A DNA stretch of 40,042 bases from Moorena sp. SIO3I8. GTDB lineage: Bacteria > Cyanobacteriota > Cyanobacteriia > Cyanobacteriales > Coleofasciculaceae. Location of the stretch: NCBI RefSeq assembly GCF_010692325.1, contig NZ_JAAHHW010000059.1:1-40042 (forward strand), written 5' to 3'. A model generated the notes under the pieces. The model ran no database searches and was not told where the DNA came from. It saw only the letters and a program-made list of their open reading frames with translations. Shown piece after piece: positions 31,907 to 40,042 of this stretch. Positions within the stretch are counted from its first letter, which is position 1; every line of letters starts with the position of its first letter. The position numbers were made by a program, and so were the translations under genes.

Positions 31907-32705
31907 ATCAAATGACACATGTACCCAGGACTGGACAGAGGGATCTTACTGGTCCCCAACAGTCCAATACTTTGAACCATCCCTCGCTTTATGTACATAT
32001 TTGGGCAATAATGACTATGTTTTAAGCCCCTCTATTGGTTATTTTACTGCGGTTCGTTGCGGTACTGGACAGCTAAAGACAGCCCAAAACTGTATTAAGT
32101 TAACTTAACAAGGTTTAGGTCGATGGTATATAGGGAACTCTATTTATTTAGTTGGTTAACTTCTCGAAAAATGTGTAAATGTGTATTTTTTACACAAACT
32201 AAGATCGAAGATAAAACTTATATATATCAAGGGTTATAGCCTTTACTTAAAAAGTGTGTGTGTAGTGTAAAACTGAGTTTGTTTTAAAACTCGACTCTAT
32301 AATGTCAGTTAACTCTGCAACATTGACGCTATTTATTTGACTCTCTTCAGTTAGCATACAAGTCGTCCTCCATTAACTAGCAAACCAAGGAAGGAAAAGC
32401 GCCTCAAGCCCTGAGCAAAGGCAGTTTTTGCGGTACTTCCTACTGATCAGCCACACAAAACTCAAAATTTGTACCTTACTAGCTTTAAATTTAATTAAAC
32501 ACATTCTAATATCGATCAAGTTAGTGTTTAGATTTTACACACATTACACTTTTACACGCTAGCCTCTCAGATTGTTATACAGTAAAGGTTATAGACTCTT
32601 GAGTACTACTTTTCTGTTTTACACTTTTACACACTTTCCGAGAACTTGATGGAATTTATGATAGGTGCAGCGGATGAGCTTTATTACCCTAAAAAGGTAC
32701 GAGGT

Positions 32706-32747
32706 GGCGATAGGGTTTGTTGAGCTGTAGGGCGACAAACCCTATCG
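32706..32747. repeat. Perfect 14-bp-arm hairpin
   Basis: GCGATAGGGTTTGT and ACAAACCCTATCGC around a 14-base loop, followed by a further CCCTATC copy. No T-run; possible single-strand initiation or origin structure. Confidence 0.7.
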
Positions 32748-32796
32748 CTGACCCTATCAGGTACAGCGTCGGGAGTACGTCACGTCACGCAATCAG

Positions 32797-32819
32797 ACCC
32801 CCGGCTAAAGCACGGGGGT
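32797..32819. repeat. IS200/IS605-like end hairpin
   Basis: ACCCCC and GGGGGT around GGCTAAAGCAC, followed by TCTCAC: the form typical of cyanobacterial IS200/IS605 ends. No associated tnpA or tnpB remains. Confidence 0.5.
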
Positions 32820-33015
32820 TCTCACATGTCACGAAGCTTTAAGAGTATCCCACAGATGAAAATGGGAGTGTTCGATACTGCTTAGAATCCACGCAATTTC
32901 AATCCGTGGAGAGTTCAACTTTATCTTGTGGTTATTTTTTTTTGCAACGCAAAATAGCTCAGTGCCTTGATACGGCTAGAGCCTAAGCTAACCCTTGAGG
33001 AGTATCAACAGTCAG

Positions 33016-36000
33016 TTAAGAGCGATCGCTTTCCTTGTCGGAGTATACGAAGGTCGATATCTCTGAGAGGGGAATTTGATGCATGTCTATTAGTGGGTTG
33101 GGTTCTCGCGTTGCTGGGCAGGTATCCAAGGCAATCCATTCTTGATTAGGGTCTTGGTACTTAGAATCGTCTACCCTGTAGGTTTCCAAGGTCGGAGAAC
33201 AAGATTTAAGGACGCACTGAACCATTTCCAATTTCAGTGGAACAGCCCCCAGTTTTTCGTTTGCAATTTCGACCCCAACAAACTCATCTGTGAGAAGTAC
33301 AGAGCGATCGCGATAGTCTCGAACAATTTGGTAACAAGTACCAGTCTTTTTGAACGAGTCGAACCTGGGGTTTTCTCTTTCATCTTTGACTGGTGGGGGA
33401 TCCTTGGGTTTGCTCTGAGGCTGACCAAAACCTTTCGCCTTGGTCTGTTGCACCTTCTCTGGTGGTTCATCCAGTACTGTCACTACTGAGGGTAAGGCAT
33501 GGGAAGTCTCTAGCGGTGAACTTGAGGGGTGCTGCTGAACCGCCTGTAATTTGCTAGAAGGAGCTGTTTGGGTGCTAGAGCTACTTGTTCCTACCGAAAC
33601 TAATTCCCTTGTGGGTGCCGACGAAGAAACATCAAGCTGTGCTTCTTTGATCTGTTCCCGTATTTGTTGCTCAATACCAGTGTTTGGTGGGTTGCCAGGG
33701 ATAGGACTAGGCGAGCTGGAACCTCCTCCGTCATTCTCTCCGCCTTCATTTGGCTTATCTAGGTACAGAACCTTGTCAACCAAGTAGCCTTTCCCCATAG
33801 AATCCAGCTCTTCCATCAGTATTAGAGCTTTCTTAACATTCATCCTTCCTTGAATGTCTCTGGGGTTCCGCCAGGTATTTGTGATATCGCGGGTAGTTAC
33901 TTTGCCGGTTTTCTGAAGCCTCTTGTAAAGCTTTAGCAGGGTTCCACTGATGTTTTCGCTTCTTTGTACAAGCCCCTGGATTAACTTAATTTGATCGATA
34001 TAGTAATCGACTAATATCACAGCCCGCTTAACAGTTTCAATCTCTATGATGTCAAGGCTTTTAGACCTATCAAAGGCACATTCAATTCCGTGAATCACTA
34101 AAGACAGGCGAGCTAAATTAACTCGCATTTTTGCGTACACCTGGGAAATTGCGGGATTTGTTTCTTCGTATTGTTCAATCAAATCGCTAAGTCGCTTAAA
34201 ATGCTCGTCGTAAAGTTTCTCAGATTCGGGAGAAAAATGACTAATCAACTGAACGGGGTTATCTCTGTCTTGCGCGTCCAAAAAATAGCGATAGAGGCTG
34301 TCTAGTATTGGGTTAATGTCAACATTTGACCTTGATAGAACACCAAAGTTCTTTGGTCTTTGGTATAGGTGTGGCAAGGCTCTACCAAGCATTCCGTTGG
34401 CGTCATTTATAAAGTCAAATAGTTGAATGATTCGAGCAATCTGAACCCCTCCGCATAGACAGAGCGAATGGCGGTTGAAGAATCTCGAATTCTCTTCATT
34501 GACCCGATCACTGCTCCCAACAGCTAACCCACTCCAAAGCTCAAGAAGCATCTCTAGATAGGAATTCTTAGCATTGGTGTAACGATCCATTGAGGAGAGC
34601 TTGAGTAACTCATCGAATACCTGGAGAACGATAGAATATTTTGGCTGCTCCCCTAATATTCTTTCGACAGCTTCAGGGGTAGCTCTACCATTGACAGTTA
34701 ATCGACGTCTTTTGTTTTTCTTCTTGAATTCTTCTGGATCCTCGTCTGTTCCAACGGCCTCTGTTTTTTCCTCTTTTGACTTTGACTCCCAGTTAGCCTG
34801 TAATCTTTTTAGCTGTTTCTTGCCTTCTTCATAATCGAGTCGATAACTTTCCTCTATATCCATCAAGGGACCCAACCCAATTTTTAGTGCTGGAGATTTT
34901 CCAGAGCCAGGTCCCGCTACAACAATAGGCCATAGTATCGGACTTTCAATAAAACCTTTAGCTACTCGCACTGCTCGGTTCGACATTGCGGTGCCAGTCC
35001 CGGCTAATATCGATTGAAAAATCATCATAGGGTCCAGCCCACCATTTTTAGCTGAGGCTATAATTGCCGTTGCTAATTGCTTGGGAAGAACTGAGTACAA
35101 GTCGAGTTTCTTTTTCTGAGCGGCAAACAGTTCATTATTTTCGTCTCTGGACTCTGCTACCTCAGCTCTGTAATCGCGCTCTGTTTCGAGATCTTCTAAC
35201 AGCGATCGCACATCAGCATTTCGCCAACCAGCTTTATTAGCGAGGTCAGAAATCTTCCCTTTTCGCTCAGCCCCAGATAGGCATGGTTCTACTATTTCAA
35301 TTTGAAGAGTAAGAGCCAGCTCGCTAGATGGGATATAGGTTTTTTCAAAGCCTTTACCTCCTCTTTTCTGGTCAAACAGGTTCCCCTGTCTGACAGCTTG
35401 TGAATTTCCGATATCTTTTTCTGTCCTGATCGCTGCTAGGATTTGTTCTTTTGTTGCTCCATCCTCTACCCAGTCAACAATGTCCGCACCACCAGCGGCA
35501 GGAAGGTGATTCCATGTTCCACTTTCTGGGTAAGGGTAAAGCCATTTTCCGGGGCCTGTCACTTCTTGGATTTTTCGCATGTGCTCTATCCCTGGCTTGT
35601 CCATATCAGGAATAAAGACCAGATGTGGGTAACCCTCCAAAAACTCGTATTGCTCAGCCTGAAATCCTGAAGTCCCTCCTTTATTAGTAATTGCAACCAG
35701 CCCAAACGAATTAACGAGATCAGCACAGGGTTCCCCTTCAGTTATTGCGATCAGTTCTTCCTGCTCCATAGCCTCTATGGCCTTCTGGTAATTGAGAACC
35801 TCCCAGTCCTTGTAAGTTAAGTCCCCAAGCCCGCTAACCCAATGGCCATCACTTGTCATTCGAGACTGCCTTATCGTTTTCTCGGGATCGGTTCGCCTTA
35901 CCTTGACTACTGGCCGACCCTGTTTGTCGCAGTAGATCCATTCACGGGTTTGAGCCTTCCGCTGTTTTTTCTTGGGGGCGTTGGGATCATGTTTCAGATG

Positions 36001-36225
36001 GTCTTGATGGACGAAGAACATTCCTTGTTGTACTCCGCCGACCTCTTTCATCGCAACATAATTTCCTACAATGTCCCCTTTCTGGATTCCAAGTTCTAAA
36101 GCTTTAGTACAGTTGACCTCTGTCCTGTGCCCGTCATGACCACAAGGTGCATCTCCCTTCCTCCCAAAGGTGGAGCAGATAGGGCATCGATCTTTTTTGG
36201 AAAAGGATTTCCAGCTTCCCATCAT
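33016..36225 (-). CDS. Toprim primase fused to DUF3987-type helicase (1069 aa)
   Basis: Start at ATG 36225: it overlaps the stop of the preceding gene (ATGA) and has AGGAGG 5 bp upstream. Parts in order: zinc-binding N-terminus (C14, C17, C28, C39); primase-like region; Toprim fold with E163 (ITEGEP) and DxD at 207-209 (PDMDKPG); then the DUF3987 ATPase with Walker A GPGSGKS near residue 438-444; a helical lid; and a Ser/Pro/Gln-rich linker before a small C-terminal domain (about 960-1069). Such proteins replicate plasmids, phages and mobile islands by priming and unwinding. This is the clearest replication gene in the window. Confidence 0.9.
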   Translation of the reverse strand: MMGSWKSFSKKDRCPICSTFGRKGDAPCGHDGHRTEVNCTKALELGIQKGDIVGNYVAMKEVGGVQQGMFFVHQDHLKHDPNAPKKKQRKAQTREWIYCDKQGRPVVKVRRTDPEKTIRQSRMTSDGHWVSGLGDLTYKDWEVLNYQKAIEAMEQEELIAITEGEPCADLVNSFGLVAITNKGGTSGFQAEQYEFLEGYPHLVFIPDMDKPGIEHMRKIQEVTGPGKWLYPYPESGTWNHLPAAGGADIVDWVEDGATKEQILAAIRTEKDIGNSQAVRQGNLFDQKRGGKGFEKTYIPSSELALTLQIEIVEPCLSGAERKGKISDLANKAGWRNADVRSLLEDLETERDYRAEVAESRDENNELFAAQKKKLDLYSVLPKQLATAIIASAKNGGLDPMMIFQSILAGTGTAMSNRAVRVAKGFIESPILWPIVVAGPGSGKSPALKIGLGPLMDIEESYRLDYEEGKKQLKRLQANWESKSKEEKTEAVGTDEDPEEFKKKNKRRRLTVNGRATPEAVERILGEQPKYSIVLQVFDELLKLSSMDRYTNAKNSYLEMLLELWSGLAVGSSDRVNEENSRFFNRHSLCLCGGVQIARIIQLFDFINDANGMLGRALPHLYQRPKNFGVLSRSNVDINPILDSLYRYFLDAQDRDNPVQLISHFSPESEKLYDEHFKRLSDLIEQYEETNPAISQVYAKMRVNLARLSLVIHGIECAFDRSKSLDIIEIETVKRAVILVDYYIDQIKLIQGLVQRSENISGTLLKLYKRLQKTGKVTTRDITNTWRNPRDIQGRMNVKKALILMEELDSMGKGYLVDKVLYLDKPNEGGENDGGGSSSPSPIPGNPPNTGIEQQIREQIKEAQLDVSSSAPTRELVSVGTSSSSTQTAPSSKLQAVQQHPSSSPLETSHALPSVVTVLDEPPEKVQQTKAKGFGQPQSKPKDPPPVKDERENPRFDSFKKTGTCYQIVRDYRDRSVLLTDEFVGVEIANEKLGAVPLKLEMVQCVLKSCSPTLETYRVDDSKYQDPNQEWIALDTCPATREPNPLIDMHQIPLSEISTFVYSDKESDRS

Positions 36226-36446
36226 GCCACCTCCTGAGAAGTAGGGTTGACGTCTTGGCCAGTTTGCCAATTATTTTTCTTATCTAACTCTAAATTCTCT
36301 GAAACCGCAGTGGACAGCAGTTCGGCTGTGTCCTTGTCTGATAATTGCGGAGTTGTTTGGGCGTTTCCGGGGTTTTCTTTTTGGAATTTTTGGTATAACA
36401 TTGAAATATGATTGAAATTTTTTGTGGGTTGTTTCTCACGACTCAC
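36222..36446 (-). CDS. Small hydrophilic protein coupled to the primase-helicase (74 aa)
   Basis: Ends in an ATGA overlap with the primase-helicase gene, whose ribosome-binding site it contains. GTG 36446 is the first start; an internal ATG (about 36401) is possible, and neither has a good ribosome-binding site. Polar, Gln/Asn-rich, probably disordered with a short helix. Function unknown; may mainly serve translational coupling. Confidence 0.5.
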   Translation of the reverse strand: MSREKQPTKNFNHISMLYQKFQKENPGNAQTTPQLSDKDTAELLSTAVSENLELDKKNNWQTGQDVNPTSQEVA

Positions 36447-37140
36447 ATGTTTCGCGAGAGATAACCTTTTTACTTAGGTATCGCGTATAGCCTGATCAGA
36501 GTCACGAAAAAGCAATGATCAGCAACAACACAACTCAATCATCTGAAGTTAGTATTTTAGTTCAGATGTCACCCCCCGGTCTTTGTCAAGACGCGGGGAA
36601 TTTTCGTTAAAGACTCAGTGTATTTAGTTGACCGTAAACATTGACTGAATCCGGGAACAGGGTGTTGCTCCTGTTCTCCTTTCAAATAAATAATAACGCA
36701 AATCCTGGAAAAATATCGCGAAACTTTTGATAAACGACGCGACGCACAATCCAGAGGCAGAAAAGACTTCAGGTTTTTCAACATATTATTTATCTCTGGG
36801 TTATCAACCGCAACTAACAACAACGGTTCAATTAAAGCTTTACTAGCCAAGGGTTTTTGCAGAACTGTTATCTTTGGGCAGGCAAAAGATTCTCCACAAA
36901 TTTCCTTTTTGTCGCGTTCGCGCAGCGTAGCCCTTTGGGCTAATGGTGATTCAGTCTGATTTGCCTGGTCGTGTTCCCTGGACATTAAGTTGACTTTTGA
37001 AACCAAAGTGAAAGGAAAGTCAACTTAATGTCCAGGGGTTACAGTGCGGGTGGAGTTGGCTTCTTAGAACTGGACTTCTATCGGGGCAGACCTTAAGGCA
37101 ACTTAATGTCTAGGGTCTGCGATCACTCCCCCAACCAAAA
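36447..37140. other. Intergenic region with several hairpins
   Basis: CATCTGAA/TTCAGATG (36540-36568); CCCCCCGGTCTT/AAGACGCGGGG (about 36573-36598) resembling IS200/IS605-type ends; a GCGTTCGCGCAGCGTAGCCC-type cyanobacterial repeat near 36915; and the GTTGAC hairpin at 36979-37034. A 145-codon leftward frame here spans these repeats and is not considered a gene. Confidence 0.5.
36978..37036. repeat. Large perfect GTTGAC inverted repeat
   Basis: Arms of about 21 bp, containing GGACATTAAGTTGACTTT and its reverse complement, flank an 18-base loop. It is the cleanest paired form of the TTAAGTTGAC motif; another copy of the foot (GGCAACTTAATGTC) lies at 37097-37110. Confidence 0.85.
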
Positions 37141-37392
37141 TCAACCACAGCTGCAATGCGACGGCCAGCTGATTTCAAGGTCAAGTCCTAATGCTTTGAT
37201 CATCTTGTCCAAGGTTCGCTCTGGGATGCTTTTGTATCGACCATTCTCGATATGCCTCCAGTGAGACTGGTCTAATCCTGCTTTCCTGGAAGCTGCTGCT
37301 ATAGTCAAGCCTAATTGCTCCCTTGCCTCTCTTATTACTCTGGGCAAGTCGTCGATTACTACCGACACAGTAATGGTTCTGTTGATTATCAT
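37141..37392 (-). CDS. XRE-family (HTH_3) transcriptional regulator (83 aa)
   Basis: Residues about 18-70 form a Cro/CI-type helix-turn-helix (LPRVIREAREQLGLTIAAASRKAGLDQSHWRHIENGR, with the final helices following). Short N- and C-terminal extensions; no effector domain. It should act as a dimeric repressor. ATG 37392 without a strong ribosome-binding site. It heads the leftward replication block next to the IS insertion. Confidence 0.85.
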   Translation of the reverse strand: MIINRTITVSVVIDDLPRVIREAREQLGLTIAAASRKAGLDQSHWRHIENGRYKSIPERTLDKMIKALGLDLEISWPSHCSCG

Positions 37393-37495
37393 GAGTTTTC
37401 GTTTTGGATTAGTCTCTTTATACTAACTCCTAGGATATGGAGTCCTCAAAGGGCATAAACCGACTAATGAAAAACTTTTCATAGACCCTTGACAA

Positions 37496-39186
37496 CCTAC
37501 ATTCCGCAGGTTGGACAGAAAAACTATGGTATTTTTGTTTCATGACACCAATAGCATCATCAATTAGAGTACAAGATCTTGACCACTGCGGGATAGTAGC
37601 GGGAATAATCGACCAGATGGGGTTGGTGGAGCAAATTAACCAGGAACTGGGAACCCACCCCCAAGAAATTCTGAGTGCTGGAGTAGGGGTCAAAGCCATG
37701 ATTATCAATGGATTGGGCTTAGTCAGTGCCCCCCTCTACTTGTTTGAGAGATTTTTTGTGGGCAAAGCCACTGAACACCTGCTGGGAGAGGGAATTAAAC
37801 CGAAACACCTCAACGACGACCGTTTGGGGAGAGTCCTCGACCAACTCTTTGAAGCTGGATTGACTCAACTGTTTGTCAAAGTAGCCCTGGCAGCAGCCTC
37901 CAAGTTTGGGGTTAACTTTGACAGCCTCCACCTCGATTCAAGTTCGTTCCACGTTCATGGATCCTATCTTAGCCAAGAGAGCCTCCCCTCAGAAGAGCCA
38001 ACAGCCCTCAAGATTACTCATGGCTATTCTAGAGACCATCGGCCAGACCTCAAGCAGTTTATGGTGGATTTGATCTGCAGTGGAGATGGAGATGTACCCC
38101 TATACTTGCGGGTAGCTGATGGTAATGAATCAGACCAAGCCGTCTTCGCCCAGTTGATGAAAGAATTTAGACAGCAGTGGGACGGCAATGCTCTGTTTGT
38201 TGCCGATGCCGCTCTGTACAATCAGGAGAACCTTCAGTCGTTGACCAATCTGCGATGGCTCAGCCGAGTGCCAGGGACAATCAAAGGGGCACAACAGTTA
38301 ATGGAACAGTTACCTGAAGAAGCTTTCCACCCGTCTCAATTGAGCCAATACCGATGGTCTTGTGTCTGTAGTACCTACGCCGGTATCAAACAGCAATGGT
38401 TGATCGTAGAGAGTCAAGCCAGAAAAGAAGCTGACCTCAAGCACCTGGAACAGAAAATCCAACAGCATCAGGAGTTGGCTAAAAAACAACTCAAGCAGTT
38501 AGGTCAACAAGACTTCGCCTGTGCTGCTGATGCCTTAGCAGCCGGCCAAAAGTTAAACCAACAGTTGCGCTATCATCGCTTGTGTCAGCTCGAAGTGGTA
38601 CCGCACCCTTACTACCGCAAGGCGGGACGACCGCGAACAGGACAAGCTCCTGACGGCTATCACTATCGTCTCCAAGGGACCTTGACAGTTAAAGAAGAGG
38701 TGGTTGCCCTGGCTCGAACCAGGGCGGGACGATTCGTTCTTGCCACCAATGTCCTTGAATCGAAACAACTCAGCCCAGATCAGCTCCTATGTCAGTACAA
38801 AGGGCAACAAAGCACTGAGAGGGGTTTCCGTTTTCTCAAAGATCCGATGTTCTTTACCGACAGTGTCTTCCTCAAAACTCCTGAGCGGGTAGCTGCCTTG
38901 GCCATGGTGATGGGTTTGTGTTTGTTAGTTTACACTTTGGCACAAAGAGCCTTACGTCAAGCTCTGACCAGCACCAAGCAGAAGATTCAGAATCAATTGG
39001 GCAAGCCAACGGCTACCCCAACGATGCGTTGGGTATTTCAGTGTTTTCAGTCGATTCACTTGGTCATCCTGAATGGAGTGCAGCAGATTGTCAATTTAAC
39101 TCCTGAGCATCAGAGGATTCTTCAGTTTCTCGGTGCCCCATGTCAAAAATATTATTTATTGGTCTGACCCACCTGCGGAATGTGGG
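37496..39186 (+). mobile_element. Complete IS1634-family insertion sequence
   Basis: Left inverted repeat CCTACATTCCGCAGGTTGG (37496-37514); right inverted repeat (39168-39186) reads CCCACATTCCGCAGGTGGG on the other strand, 17 of 19 matching. It encloses one transposase gene. The two flanks of this copy do not share a target duplication; its left flank instead matches the right flank of the IS at 1-287. Confidence 0.9.
37542..39167 (+). CDS. IS1634-family transposase (DUF4277 type, 541 aa)
   Basis: Full-length for the family. The N-terminal DUF4277-type region (1-100, including GVGVKAMIINGLG) is followed by a DDE core: D132 in LHLDSSSFH, a second Asp in FVADAALY, and a Glu in QQSTERGFRFLKDPMF followed by the YK/LK-type pattern typical of IS4-related transposases. 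The insertion domain between the second and third carboxylates is helical and Gln/Lys-rich. It begins 28 bp inside the left inverted repeat. No frameshift or stop, so it appears active. Copy 1 at the window start shares its C-terminus. Confidence 0.93.
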   Translation: MTPIASSIRVQDLDHCGIVAGIIDQMGLVEQINQELGTHPQEILSAGVGVKAMIINGLGLVSAPLYLFERFFVGKATEHLLGEGIKPKHLNDDRLGRVLDQLFEAGLTQLFVKVALAAASKFGVNFDSLHLDSSSFHVHGSYLSQESLPSEEPTALKITHGYSRDHRPDLKQFMVDLICSGDGDVPLYLRVADGNESDQAVFAQLMKEFRQQWDGNALFVADAALYNQENLQSLTNLRWLSRVPGTIKGAQQLMEQLPEEAFHPSQLSQYRWSCVCSTYAGIKQQWLIVESQARKEADLKHLEQKIQQHQELAKKQLKQLGQQDFACAADALAAGQKLNQQLRYHRLCQLEVVPHPYYRKAGRPRTGQAPDGYHYRLQGTLTVKEEVVALARTRAGRFVLATNVLESKQLSPDQLLCQYKGQQSTERGFRFLKDPMFFTDSVFLKTPERVAALAMVMGLCLLVYTLAQRALRQALTSTKQKIQNQLGKPTATPTMRWVFQCFQSIHLVILNGVQQIVNLTPEHQRILQFLGAPCQKYYLLV

Positions 39187-39188
39187 AT

Positions 39189-39542
39189 CTAACACTACAA
39201 TTGTTAATTTTACTTTTACAAAATCATCTAAAGGTGCGCTTGTCGGACTTAGCTGAACGATTTCCACAACCGATAAAATATCAGAGCCGAGTACGCAGTT
39301 TAAAAATATTTTTATATTTACATCAATTGAGTGCCAAACTTTTGTGGTTTCCCATCCTCAAGCAAATACTTAAACAAGAGTTTCGGATTCGTATCTCTAA
39401 TCGCAAACAAATAAGACAATGTAAAAAGCTAAAGCTTATTCATCAAGGATATCTGCTATTAATTATTGAAATAACTCAATGGAAAGAGCGAAATTTAGCG
39501 ATGCATCGCTTTTATACGACTTTAAAATTTTATGGTAATTGA
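39189..39542 (+). pseudogene. IS4-type transposase remnant, 5' end cut by the IS1634 insertion
   Basis: Reads LLILLLQNHLKVRLSDLAERFPQ then a region with RIRISNRKQIRQCKKLKLIHQG and TQWKERNL: the N-terminal domain and first catalytic region of a cyanobacterial IS4-family transposase. The position of the first catalytic Asp (usually in a V/I-I-D-x-T-QW context) is Glu here (LIIEITQW), and the frame degenerates and stops after WKERNLAMHRFY, so it is dead. Its start codon region is replaced by the right end of the IS1634 element, showing that the IS1634 copy landed in, or recombined next to, an older IS. Confidence 0.75.
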
Positions 39543-39934
39543 TAAAATATTTGCTAATTTTTATCAATTTACGTTTTTAATTGTCTGTACGAGACTAAGC
39601 AGAATTAAAAGGAATAAGTATTCTGAATTACTAAGTTGACTTTTTAAGTGGTTTTTCCCACAAAATGGTGAACACTTTACATTTAAAGAGTTTCAGGCTA
39701 TTTCGTCACCCCTTCAGAGTCTTGTGGGAATTCCTTCTCTTAGCGATTCATAAAAATTCAAAAATAAAAATCATGAAATGCAGGTATAATAGCTGAAGGA
39801 TTACTATTTCACTCAAAAAAAATGCTCAAATGAAATAGAGTACCCATAACTCGATGTCCCTTTGCTTTGAACAATTATGCATGTGTTGTGATGATTGGTT
39901 CAATAACAAAAACTCAAAAAAAAGTCAACTAAAT
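39543..39934. promoter_or_regulatory. Upstream region of the ectA-like gene with a likely promoter
   Basis: No gene. TATAAT at 39785-39790 is a good -10 box; no convincing -35 box is seen. The leader would be about 140 bp. CTAAGTTGACTTTT (39631) and AAAGTCAACTAAAT (39921, just before the start codon) are further variants of the GTTGAC motif. Confidence 0.5.
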
Positions 39935-40042
39935 ATGAAAGCCGATTCTATTATAACTTACAGACATCCAAGGTTAGAAGATGGACTTGAGGTTTATCAT
40001 CTAATCAAAAAATGCCCACCTTTAGATGTTAACTCCCAATAC
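39935..40042 (+). CDS. ectA: Start of a diaminobutyrate acetyltransferase-like gene (EctA), cut by window end
   Basis: ATG 39935 opens a frame that runs off the window: 36 codons reading ITYRHPRLEDGLEVYHLIKKC then PPLDVNSQY. The pattern of a beta-strand, LEDG, a helix, then CPPLD-x-NS-x-Y is the highly characteristic N-terminus of EctA, the GNAT enzyme that acetylates L-2,4-diaminobutyrate in ectoine synthesis. With only 36 residues visible a different GNAT cannot be excluded. If ectB and ectC follow, the host can make this osmolyte, which is unusual for cyanobacteria. It marks the probable chromosomal side of the IS1634 junction. Confidence 0.7.
   Translation, partial: MKADSIITYRHPRLEDGLEVYHLIKKCPPLDVNSQY

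Larger units (their letters stand above)
31907..33015. other. 1.1-kb AT- and repeat-rich intergenic region, candidate replication origin
   Basis: No gene. It contains TTAAGTTAACTTAA at about 32094; TGTGTAAAT/TTTACACA (about 32170-32200); TTACACTTTTACAC-type repeats at about 32550 and 32622; the strong hairpin GCGATAGGGTTTGT/ACAAACCCTATCGC (32706-32747); CCCCC/GGGGG (32797-32819, IS200/IS605-like); and TCCACG/CGTGGA near 32887-32909. An AT-rich region with direct repeats next to a primase-helicase gene fits an origin. Confidence 0.5.

Noticed and set aside
36569-37006. Leftward 145-codon frame
   Set aside because: Spans hairpins and a dispersed cyanobacterial repeat, no ribosome-binding site, composition unlike a folded protein.
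1-39186. Composite transposon bounded by two IS1634 copies
   Set aside because: Only the inner flanks match (TTGACAA), which fits a circle with one IS recombining into another copy; the outer left flank is not visible, so it is not fully excluded.
1-40042. tRNA, rRNA or tmRNA genes
   Set aside because: None recognised on either strand by eye; short tRNA-like arms without a full cloverleaf were not reported.

Overview
The window looks like cyanobacterial DNA. GCGATCGC (HIP1) palindromes are scattered through it, and several proteins are of types common in filamentous cyanobacteria: a long NB-ARC protein with helical repeats, DUF4277-type IS1634 transposases, and a toprim/DUF3987 primase-helicase. 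No rRNA, tRNA or CRISPR array is visible. Genus cannot be fixed from the sequence alone.

Layout. 1-287 is the right end of an IS1634-family element. A complete relative in the same orientation lies at 37496-39186. Between them are about 37.2 kb of plasmid-like DNA. The right flank of the first IS and the left flank of the second begin/end with the same 7 bp (TTGACAA), as expected if the 37-kb segment was once a circle carrying a single IS and joined another IS copy by recombination. To the right lie an IS4-type transposase remnant and the start of a gene resembling ectA (ectoine synthesis), probably host chromosome.

289-12789 (rightward): TTATG...CATAA palindromes precede and enter a small HTH gene. 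Then come a hypothetical gene, two membrane proteins, a membrane-anchored P-loop ATPase with a C-terminal HNH motif, another membrane protein, an SF2 helicase and a 1579-residue protein built of degenerate repeats. 12834-13581 is a 748-bp non-coding element with 33-bp terminal inverted repeats.

14450-18975 is AT-rich and contains two versions of one locus. The same three flanking blocks (A, B, C) surround unrelated genes: a polytopic membrane protein plus a membrane-anchored GIY-YIG nuclease in one, and a 56-residue poly-threonine peptide with a double-glycine leader in the other. Hairpins after a recurring GTTGAC foot keep their position but change sequence between the copies. This is the most novel-looking part of the window.

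19000-26014 is an apparent island bounded by paired TTTCCGGAAA sites (102 and 103 bp apart). It carries an NB-ARC/helical-repeat STAND gene interrupted by one in-frame TAG, an HTH gene with 11-bp iterons, a broken recombinase copy, a small membrane protein and an intact short tyrosine recombinase.

26900-37392 (leftward) is a replication/accessory block: HTH regulators, a toprim-DUF3987 primase-helicase, a 1.2-kb repeat-rich origin candidate, and a run of small, partly translationally coupled hypothetical genes, including a P-loop-less STAND-like protein and an antirepressor-like protein preceded by a terminator hairpin.
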